NCBI GenBank assembly: GCA_019348445.1
Contig: JAHWJK010000036.1
Span: forward strand, 1-10,051
DNA from: Actinomycetota bacterium
GTDB lineage: Bacteria; Actinomycetota; CADDZG01; WHSQ01
Length of the DNA: 10,051 nucleotides
Direction: 5' to 3'
In this document: positions 1 through 5,307 of the stretch, piece after piece
Layout: each line of letters begins with the position of its first letter
How positions within the stretch are numbered: the first letter of the stretch is position 1
The notes under the pieces: generated by a model
Told to the model about the DNA's origin: nothing
Databases searched by the model: none
Seen by the model: only the letters and a program-made list of their open reading frames with translations
Translations under genes and position numbers: made by a program

Positions 1-87
1 ACGTGGAAACGCAAGGCGCCGTTCCCGTCGATGGGCCTGCTGTGGATCGACAACGCCACCGTCGAAGGCGAGATCTTCCCGATCTAG
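1..87 (+). CDS. C-terminal tail of an unidentified protein (5' end outside window)
   Basis: Frame 1 is open from the first base to a TAG at 85-87 and encodes 28 residues ending in ATVEGEIFPI. Almost every codon has G or C in the third position, as in the other genes here, which supports real coding. The alternative overlapping frame starting at base 3 lacks family character. The tail is too short for me to assign a family. The gene converges on the LarA-like gene across a 55-bp gap (88-142) in which I see no convincing terminator hairpin. Confidence 0.6.
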   Translation, partial: TWKRKAPFPSMGLLWIDNATVEGEIFPI

Positions 88-142
88 CCGTGCGCCGACG
101 ATTACTACTTGGGTTCCTCCGACCGCCGCCACACGTAGGCCT

Positions 143-1513
143 TCAGCTGCGGTTGAACGCGGGCGGATATTCGACGAGCGCGACCGTTCCATCGCCGGCC
201 TCCGCAACAGCATCATCAACCGTTGGCGTCGTATCGAACCCAAGGTGGGCCGGGATCGACGGGTCGTCTGCCCCTGCGACGATGACGCGGCCCGCATGGC
301 GCAGGCGTTTCAGCGGATACAGCGCCATGATCCCGTGGACCGGGTGGAACGAGTTGTGGTGGCGGTACCGCTCGATGTAGTCGCCTCGTCGAGCGAAGCG
401 TGGTTCGAATTCGTGTCTCGCCTCGTCCGGATCGAGGGTCTGTGGCAGCACCGTCTCCCACACCTCCCGGTACGACGCGTGATGCACGTCGTCCCACCGA
501 TCCCGGCACGTGGTCGCCATGACTACGGTGCATCCGGGTTTGCCTAACGCCTCGATCACGCCCCCGAGGTAGCCGAGCCCGGTCGAGATCAGATCCAGGA
601 TCGGGTTGTTGTGCGAGTACGCGGCATAGGGGCTCCAGTCCGGGACCCCGTAGACGACCGTATCGACTGGTTCTTCCACGAGATCCCGTCGATTGGGCTG
701 ATGCGCTCGTAGCGTCTCGAGGACGGCTGCACGCGTTGCGCCGACGGTGCCCCCGAAGACCGTATGCACGGCCAGAGGATTCGCTAGAACGGTCTCCAGT
801 TTGAAGATGCGTCGCGTTCCGAGCGCAGCGTCCACCACGCTCCCCATCTCATCGAGGATCTCGTGCATCCGGTTGCGGTCGAGCGACATGCTCATGATGT
901 CCGGCGTGTGGTGGTGGTGGATAGAGCGGTAGCTCGATAGGCCGACACAGATCGACTTCCAGCCGCCGGAGAATGCTCGCATCGTCGAGCAGTTGAGATA
1001 GATCGTGAGGTCGGAGCCGGTGACCGCGGTGCTGATCTCTACGTCATGTCCCGACGCGGTCGTTCCCAGATGTTGCAGCCCTGCCTCGTCCTCCGCGTCG
1101 TGACAACGCAGTCTCGAAGAGTGTCGAGCGACGAACTCGTGGCCGATGAGTTTCGCAAGTTCCTCATGCGTCAACTTGCGGTGCAATGCGTTCGCGCACA
1201 CGAGTGAGATGTCTTCTTCGCGGACGCCGGCGTTCTCGACTTCTGCGACGAGCATGGGAAGAGCCGTCGACCACAACGGTGCGTAACAGGGGACGGTGGC
1301 ATCGTCGAACGCGATCGTCACTCTGTCGCCGCGCTTCACCAGAGCCCGGAGGGGAGGCGTGTCGAGCGGTTCGTCCATCGCGTGACGGATCACGCCCGCG
1401 AGATCGTCGGTCGTCGGCAGGCCGAGCGAAACGCCGGGCGATACTGTGACCGCGTTCTGTGGCAACCGGACCGTTTCGAACCGATCCCCGCAGACGATCT
1501 GGGCTTCTGTCAC
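143..1513 (-). CDS. LarA/DUF2088-family protein (nickel-pincer lactate racemase homologue) with divergent active site
   Basis: The 456-residue product has the fold signature of LarA, the lactate racemase that carries a covalent nickel-pincer nucleotide. The N-terminal domain shows RGDRVTIAFDDAT (about 61-73) and ANALHRKLT (about 107-115), whose His111 matches catalytic His108 of Lactobacillus plantarum LarA. FSGGWK (181-186) places Lys186 at the cofactor-attaching Lys184, and the HHHH run (199-202) ends at the nickel ligand His200. Ser176 occupies the position of the second catalytic His174. The usual C-terminal motif with Gln and Lys that binds substrate carboxylate (yQxxK) reads GVPDWSPYAAYSHNN (289-303) instead. 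Cofactor attachment may therefore be kept, while the substrate or reaction probably differs from lactate racemisation. The GTG start at 1513 gives a GTGA overlap with the upstream stop; an in-frame GTG eight codons further upstream (1537) is less likely. No larB, larC or larE lies in the window. Family assignment is firm; the substrate is unknown. Confidence 0.85.
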   Translation of the reverse strand: MTEAQIVCGDRFETVRLPQNAVTVSPGVSLGLPTTDDLAGVIRHAMDEPLDTPPLRALVKRGDRVTIAFDDATVPCYAPLWSTALPMLVAEVENAGVREEDISLVCANALHRKLTHEELAKLIGHEFVARHSSRLRCHDAEDEAGLQHLGTTASGHDVEISTAVTGSDLTIYLNCSTMRAFSGGWKSICVGLSSYRSIHHHHTPDIMSMSLDRNRMHEILDEMGSVVDAALGTRRIFKLETVLANPLAVHTVFGGTVGATRAAVLETLRAHQPNRRDLVEEPVDTVVYGVPDWSPYAAYSHNNPILDLISTGLGYLGGVIEALGKPGCTVVMATTCRDRWDDVHHASYREVWETVLPQTLDPDEARHEFEPRFARRGDYIERYRHHNSFHPVHGIMALYPLKRLRHAGRVIVAGADDPSIPAHLGFDTTPTVDDAVAEAGDGTVALVEYPPAFNRS

Positions 1514-2649
1514 TCGTCCAGGACGCGCTCGATCCACTGGAACGGGTCGCGGATCTCCGCCAGCGTCGGCAGATTGTCCGGCGCCTCCCAGATCGCGTTG
1601 AGGGCCGCGACACCGCGCAGTTCGACCACCGCGTTGCAGAACGTCACGCCGGCGTCGTCGAGGGCCGGGTCGAGCGTCATCCCGAGCATCGCTCGCAACA
1701 TCGCGCGGCCTTCGGTAGGCGATGCCTCACGCCTCCGCATCCCCTCTTCGATACGGACGGTGTCACCAACGAACTGAGGGCCCACCGCCCTCGCGACGTG
1801 GCGCGAGTAGCCCTCGAAGATCGCGGTAAAAGCGCGCAGCACCTCCAGCGCTTTCGCATGCCGTGGCGTCTGCACGAGCGGCAGCATCTCTCCGCTGTCG
1901 AATCCTTCTTGGAGCGCTTCGGGACCGCGGGACTGGAGATCGGCCAGACGCCTTTCGAGGTCGGACGCGTCGATCTCCAGAGAGTCGATGAGTTCGACGA
2001 AGAGCGAGCGCCGGTAGCGATCGGCCCATGGTGTGGCCCGCGCGATGGTGTGGCGAGCAACGTCGTCTAGGACAAGCCATCTGCGGAAGGTGTCGCGGTC
2101 GAGTCCATATTCGTGGGCCACGGAGTCCACCGTCGAGACGACGAAGAACAGGTGGGCATCGTCGTCTCGCGGGATGCCCGGGTCGTAGCGACCGAGCGCG
2201 TCGCGCGCGAGCTGGCCTATCAGAGTTCCGGCTTGCATCCCTAGCAAGAGCGGTGCGATTTGCCCCATGACGGTCCCCATCGGGTTGACGTCGTCCCCTC
2301 GCCCCGACGCGAACGAACTGACCTCAGAGCTGAAACGCGACGCGATGTGGTTCAGGAGCCAGGTCCATCCTGCGATCGTCGAGTTGACCCACTGTCTCCT
2401 TGTGATGACCTCGCTCCGAGCCGGTTCTTCGATCGGCACGCGCGTGTACCCGGCGACGACGAATTCCGCCTCGCGCACCGCGTCGGCTACGACTCCGGCA
2501 GCGTCGGCGTCGATGTGGTCCGACGCGTCCTGATTCAGGGCGTTCGCGACCTGTCGCGCGATCTCGAGGTTTATCGGGCCCTGACTCGACGCGAGGATCT
2601 TCTGTATCTCGCGGAACAGGGGGATGTCGCCCATCGGGTCGTGGCTCAT
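1510..2649 (-). CDS. zincin_2 (DUF2342) family protein, 'F420 biosynthesis-associated' type, lacking HExxH
   Basis: The 379-residue protein resembles the actinobacterial DUF2342/zincin_2 family, often annotated as zinc-dependent metalloprotease or coenzyme F420 biosynthesis-associated protein. Recognisable landmarks are a helical N-terminus, the NPMGTVMGQIAPLLLGMQAG segment (122-141), FFVVSTVDSVAHEYGLD (168-184), the long helix TPRHAKALEVLRAFTAIFEG (261-280) matching the family's usual TPEQ...LLEGH, and a C-terminal LPTLAEIRDPFQWIERV (360-376). Where active members carry the HExxH zinc motif, this protein has W191-LVL-DDVAR-H200: both His and the catalytic Glu are gone, although Glu279 of the EG(H/Y) motif remains. 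It is therefore probably a non-peptidase paralogue. It is the first gene of a minus-strand operon; its TGA overlaps the GTG of the LarA-like gene. The ATG at 2649 lies 6 nt after a TAGGTT -10 box, indicating a leaderless mRNA. A link to F420 is only family annotation; no F420 gene is present here. Confidence 0.8.
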   Translation of the reverse strand: MSHDPMGDIPLFREIQKILASSQGPINLEIARQVANALNQDASDHIDADAAGVVADAVREAEFVVAGYTRVPIEEPARSEVITRRQWVNSTIAGWTWLLNHIASRFSSEVSSFASGRGDDVNPMGTVMGQIAPLLLGMQAGTLIGQLARDALGRYDPGIPRDDDAHLFFVVSTVDSVAHEYGLDRDTFRRWLVLDDVARHTIARATPWADRYRRSLFVELIDSLEIDASDLERRLADLQSRGPEALQEGFDSGEMLPLVQTPRHAKALEVLRAFTAIFEGYSRHVARAVGPQFVGDTVRIEEGMRRREASPTEGRAMLRAMLGMTLDPALDDAGVTFCNAVVELRGVAALNAIWEAPDNLPTLAEIRDPFQWIERVLDE

Positions 2650-2655
2650 GCTTCC

Positions 2656-2686
2656 AACCTAGTCGCATACCCTGACTCGATGGCAA
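2656..2686 (-). promoter_or_regulatory. Leaderless promoter of the zincin_2-larA-like operon
   Basis: On the minus strand a TAGGTT box (2661-2656) fits the actinobacterial -10 consensus TANNNT and is separated from the ATG at 2649 by 6 nt, so transcription would begin at or next to the start codon. A TTGCCA element (2686-2681, five of six matches to TTGACA) lies 19 nt further upstream, inside the first codons of the divergent SDR gene. No ribosome-binding site would be present on the mRNA. Inferred from sequence only. Confidence 0.55.
2668..2673 (+). promoter_or_regulatory. Leaderless -10 box of the SDR gene
   Basis: TACCCT matches TANNNT and is followed by 6 nt (GACTCG) and then the ATG at 2680. 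There is no Shine-Dalgarno sequence before the ATG, which supports leaderless translation. A -35 element is not evident; the region where it would lie is inside the first codons of the divergent gene. The box is 6 bp from the opposing -10 box, so the two polymerases would compete. Confidence 0.5.
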
Positions 2687-3747
2687 CAGCGTCGCTGACC
2701 GTAGCCGTCACCGGGGCTGCGGGATACCTCGGAGGACGCCTCATCTCCGGTCTCTGCAGCGACGATTCGATCGCAAAGGTCCTAGGTTTCGACGTTCGGG
2801 TCCCGGAGATCGCGCATCCGAAGTTCGTTTTCGACTCGATCGATGTGCGAGACCCCGCTCTCGAAGCACGTTTCGAAGGTGTTGATGTCGTCGTCCACCT
2901 GGCTTTCGTGATGGATCCCATCCATGACGAAGCCACGATGCGCGATATCAACGTCAACGGCAGCCAGAACGTATTCAGGGGTGCAGCCAAAAGCGGCGTC
3001 AAGAAGATCGTTTACACGTCGTCGGCGCTCGTATACGGAGCTCATCCCGACAACGACTTTCGTCTCACGGAAGACTCGCCGCTCCGGGCGAACCTCGACT
3101 TTTCTTATGCGGCTCACAAGCTCGAGGTCGAGTACGTCGTTCGCGAGATCCAGGACGCGTTCCCGGACGTGAACTTCGTGATCTTCCGACCCGCGATCGT
3201 TTTCGGCCCGAACGTCGACAACGCGTGGTCGCACGCGATGGAGTTTCCTCTCCTGTTCACGGTGCGCGGCTATAAGAGCCCACTGCAGTTCGTTCACGAG
3301 GACGACGTCGCCAGGGCGCTACATCTCGCGGTGACCGGGAACCTGGAAGGTCCCTACAACGTCGCGCCCGACGACTGGGTCGATCACGACGATCTCTTGT
3401 CCTTGAGCGGCCGGCGTTCGGTCCAGGTCGCCGAGCCGGTCGCGTTCTCCCTGGTCGACCGCATGTGGGCGATGAAGATGGCCGAGGCTCCCTCCGGGAT
3501 GTTGCATTACGTCATGTATCCATGGGTCGTGTCGTCACAGCGGCTCAAAGAGGCAGGATTTACCTTCACGCGCACGAGTCGGGAGGTCTTCATCGAGGCC
3601 GCCGAACGAGCGTCCGCGTTTGTCCGGTTCGGGCGCCGGCGAGTGAAACGCGCAGATATCAACAAGGGCTTCCTCGCGGGCGCAGGCGTGATCGGAGCAT
3701 TAGTGAGCTTGAGAACCGCGAAAAAACGTTTGTCCGCGGCACAATAG
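2680..3747 (+). CDS. NAD(P)-dependent extended SDR (epimerase/dehydratase family)
   Basis: The 355-residue protein is a typical extended short-chain dehydrogenase/reductase. The N-terminal Rossmann motif is TGAAGYLGG (11-19), followed by an acidic residue after strand 2 (GFD, 36-38), the VVHLA segment (71-75), catalytic serine region YTSSALVYG (112-120) and the YxxxK pair Tyr143/Lys147 in SYAAHK. RPAIVFGP (170-177) and QFVHEDDVARAL (203-214) are further family landmarks. Such proteins bind NAD(P) and act on nucleotide sugars, sterols or other carbonyl/hydroxyl substrates; the sequence does not reveal which. The last 30 residues contain a glycine-rich hydrophobic stretch (FLAGAGVIGALVSL) flanked by basic residues, possibly a membrane-associating tail. 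The reading frame is open well upstream, but the start is set at the ATG at 2680 by the Rossmann motif and the -10 box 6 nt before it. Transcribed divergently from the zincin_2 gene and followed by a hairpin. Confidence 0.9.
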   Translation: MATASLTVAVTGAAGYLGGRLISGLCSDDSIAKVLGFDVRVPEIAHPKFVFDSIDVRDPALEARFEGVDVVVHLAFVMDPIHDEATMRDINVNGSQNVFRGAAKSGVKKIVYTSSALVYGAHPDNDFRLTEDSPLRANLDFSYAAHKLEVEYVVREIQDAFPDVNFVIFRPAIVFGPNVDNAWSHAMEFPLLFTVRGYKSPLQFVHEDDVARALHLAVTGNLEGPYNVAPDDWVDHDDLLSLSGRRSVQVAEPVAFSLVDRMWAMKMAEAPSGMLHYVMYPWVVSSQRLKEAGFTFTRTSREVFIEAAERASAFVRFGRRRVKRADINKGFLAGAGVIGALVSLRTAKKRLSAAQ

Positions 3748-3790
3748 AAGCAGGACCGGTCGGTTTAAGAATCGAATAGCTGGATAAGGC

Positions 3791-3818
3791 AGCGGACGCT
3801 CGACGACGAGTGTCTGTT
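3791..3818 (+). terminator. Hairpin downstream of the SDR gene, no U-tract
   Basis: A stem of 8 bp (3795-3802 with 3807-3814, one G-U pair) closes on the loop ACGA and can be extended by four weaker pairs to 3791-3818. It lies about 45 bp after the SDR stop and has no run of T after it. A second small perfect stem (3822-3826 with 3831-3835, loop AACA) follows. This may terminate SDR transcription before the mreB-side genes. The whole gap 3748-3921 shows no other gene; a TAGCCT at 3818-3823 could serve as a -10 box for the next gene, but without a clear -35. Confidence 0.45.
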
Positions 3819-3907
3819 AGCCTCGAAACATCGAGTCGGTGTGTGCGTGGACCCGCTCGAGTACCGGGCCATACGGTCCGTGTCGCGGATAGGGCAATCG
3901 AAGTTGT

Positions 3908-3912
3908 GGAGG
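3908..3912 (+). promoter_or_regulatory. Shine-Dalgarno GGAGG of the small membrane protein
   Basis: A perfect GGAGG ends 9 nt before the ATG at 3922. It decides the start in favour of 3922 over the in-frame GTG at 3841, which would add 27 residues without membrane or family character. It is the only canonical ribosome-binding site I see in the window; the other intergenic starts with a recognisable signal follow a -10 box directly. Confidence 0.6.
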
Positions 3913-3921
3913 CAGACGCGC

Positions 3922-4227
3922 ATGATCTACATCGTGATCATGCTCCTGGTCGCGGGAGCAGGCATCGGAAGCTTGTGGGCACAACAGCGACGCCAGCGCG
4001 CGCATCTCGAGACATCAGAGAGTTTCCGTTCGAGTCTCGAGAAGATCGCGCCGCACGCGAACCCTGGCCCGTTCCGACGCGCCGCGAATGCCGGACGCCG
4101 CCCTGCGGGACGACGTCAGGTTGGTCGTCCCGTCCCGCTCGATCCCGAGCGTCGTGAGGCAGCGCGAGCCCGCGTCGAGGCTCGTCGTCGCGCCGCTCTG
4201 GCGCGCGCGTACCGTCGTCCGGCGTAG
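3922..4227 (+). CDS. Small single-pass membrane protein with basic cytoplasmic tail, upstream of mreB
   Basis: The 101-residue product starts with a transmembrane helix (IYIVIMLLVAGAGIGSLWA, residues 2-20) followed immediately by QQRRQR, predicting N-outside, C-cytoplasmic topology. The tail contains SESFRSSLEKIAP and ends in an Arg/Ala-rich stretch (EARRRAALARAYRR). I do not recognise a family with certainty. The layout (N-terminal helix, then an S/TExF...L element, then an arginine-rich helix) is loosely like the N-terminal part of the actinobacterial divisome proteins SepX/GlpR, but this protein is far shorter, so this is a hint only. It lies 55 bp upstream of mreB on the same strand, which makes a role near the membrane in cell shape or division plausible. 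Start supported by GGAGG. Confidence 0.65.
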   Translation: MIYIVIMLLVAGAGIGSLWAQQRRQRAHLETSESFRSSLEKIAPHANPGPFRRAANAGRRPAGRRQVGRPVPLDPERREAARARVEARRRAALARAYRRPA

Positions 4228-4247
4228 CAACTACCACCGCTGAACGG

Positions 4248-4275
4248 CTCGACCTCTCGGGCCCGCACGTAGAGT
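4248..4275 (+). promoter_or_regulatory. Leaderless promoter of mreB
   Basis: CTCGAC (4248-4253; four of six matches to TTGACA) and TAGAGT (4270-4275; TANNNT) are 16 bp apart. The GTG start at 4283 begins 7 nt after the -10 box, so the transcript would start at the initiation codon. The AGG at 4276-4278 would lie upstream of the transcription start and so could not act as a ribosome-binding site if this promoter is used. Confidence 0.55.
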
Positions 4276-4282
4276 AGGCGGC

Positions 4283-5281
4283 GTGGCTCGTGACCTTGCG
4301 ATAGATCTCGGTACCGCAAACACGCTCGTCTATCAGCGTCAGCGCGGCATCCTCTTTTCGGAACCCACCGTTCTCGCGCTGAACAAAGAAACCGGCGCCG
4401 TCCTCGCGATGGGCGAAGAAGCGTGGCAGATGATCGGCCGGACGCCGGGGTACATCGTCGCGGTTCGACCGCTGAGATCGGGCGCTATCTCCGACTTCGA
4501 CGTCACCGAGAAGCTCATCCGCCTGATCCTGCAGCGTTCGGGGGTCAACCGTCTGTCTCGTCCGAAGGTCCTCGTGTGCGTTCCTTCGGCTTTGACCGAA
4601 GTGGAGCGTCGTGCGGTCGAGGAAGCGACGCTCTCGGCGGGAGCGCGGTCCTGTTACCTGATCGAAGAGCCTCTCGCCGCCGCGATCGGTGCCGGTCTTC
4701 CCATCCACGAACCCGTCGGAAACCTCATCGTCGACGTCGGCGGTGGCACGAGCGAGGTCGCGTTGATCTCGATGGGTGGGATCGTGACGAACACCGCGGT
4801 GCGGATCGGTGGCTTCGATATCGACGCCGCGATCCAGAACTGGGTACGGCGGGAGTACACGATCGCCATCGGCGAGCGGACCGCCGAACGCATGAAGATC
4901 TCGATCGGATCCGCGTTCCCCTTGGCCGAGGAAAAGAAAGCGGAACTGAGGGGCCGCGACCTCGGGACGGGGCTCCCGAAGAACATCCTCATCACTTCGG
5001 AGGAGATCCGAGAAGCGATAAACGAGCCGGTGAAGGCGATAGTCACCGCGGTTATCGAGTGCATCGGCGCGTCTCCACCCGACCTCGTCCAGGACGTGCT
5101 CACTAACGGCATCACCCTGGCCGGCGGCGGCGGCATGCTTTCGGGGCTCGACATGCTCTTGTCACAGCAGGCGGAGGTCCCGGTCCACGTCACGAAGCAA
5201 CCGCTCGAAGCTGTGGTTCTGGGCGCCGGGAAGTGCCTCGACGCGTTCGACAGCTTGAAATCGATGTTCCTCGCCGGTTAG
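4283..5281 (+). CDS. mreB: MreB-type bacterial actin (rod shape-determining family)
   Basis: At 332 residues it is close to the usual MreB length. The actin-fold motifs are in order: phosphate-1 AIDLGTANT (6-14), VCVPSALTEVERRAV (98-112), LIEEPLAAAIGAG (126-138), phosphate-2 IVDVGGGTSEVALISMGG (149-166), ERTAERMKISIGSA (198-211) and adenosine motif LAGGGGMLSGLD (279-290). MreB polymerises on ATP under the inner membrane and organises the elongation machinery for peptidoglycan synthesis. Compared with typical MreB it is somewhat divergent: GGFDIDAAI in place of the usual AGDEMDEAI, and an altered C-terminal third. The usual partners mreC, mreD and rodA do not follow; the next gene is ylbL after 26 bp. 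It may therefore be an accessory MreB/Mbl-like paralogue. The GTG start is chosen because it gives the intact phosphate-1 motif at the N-terminus and lies 7 nt after a TANNNT box. Confidence 0.92.
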   Translation: MARDLAIDLGTANTLVYQRQRGILFSEPTVLALNKETGAVLAMGEEAWQMIGRTPGYIVAVRPLRSGAISDFDVTEKLIRLILQRSGVNRLSRPKVLVCVPSALTEVERRAVEEATLSAGARSCYLIEEPLAAAIGAGLPIHEPVGNLIVDVGGGTSEVALISMGGIVTNTAVRIGGFDIDAAIQNWVRREYTIAIGERTAERMKISIGSAFPLAEEKKAELRGRDLGTGLPKNILITSEEIREAINEPVKAIVTAVIECIGASPPDLVQDVLTNGITLAGGGGMLSGLDMLLSQQAEVPVHVTKQPLEAVVLGAGKCLDAFDSLKSMFLAG

Positions 5282-5295
5282 CGGCGACAGCGACC

Positions 5296-5301
5296 TAGGC
5301 T
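5296..5301 (+). promoter_or_regulatory. Leaderless -10 box of ylbL
   Basis: TAGGCT (TANNNT) lies in the 26-bp mreB-ylbL gap and is followed by 6 nt (CGAGGC) and the GTG start at 5308. The GAGG inside these 6 nt is too close to the GTG to serve as a normal ribosome-binding site. No good -35 is visible; the region lies in the end of mreB. Read-through from mreB is also possible. Confidence 0.5.
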
Positions 5302-5307
5302 CGAGGC

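Noticed and set aside
88..142. Possible bidirectional terminator between the partial gene and the LarA-like gene
   Set aside because: No stem of useful length could be paired and there is no T-run on either strand.
402..414. GGTTCGAATTC resembling a tRNA T-loop
   Set aside because: It lies inside the LarA-like coding sequence and no acceptor, anticodon or D stem can be built around it.
904..919. Repeated GTG/TGG run resembling a simple repeat
   Set aside because: On the coding (minus) strand it encodes the four consecutive His of the LarA nickel-ligand region, so the codons explain it.
1459..2070. Plus-strand frame (203 codons) opposite the zincin_2 gene
   Set aside because: Antisense to a family-supported gene; no domain recognised.
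2260..2679. 140-codon upstream extension of the SDR frame
   Set aside because: It is antisense to the zincin_2 coding sequence and adds residues before the Rossmann motif; the ATG at 2680 with its -10 box is the natural start.
3938..4708. Minus-strand frame (256 codons) across the small membrane protein and mreB start
   Set aside because: It would run through the mreB promoter and the conserved MreB N-terminus; composition is that of a shadow frame.
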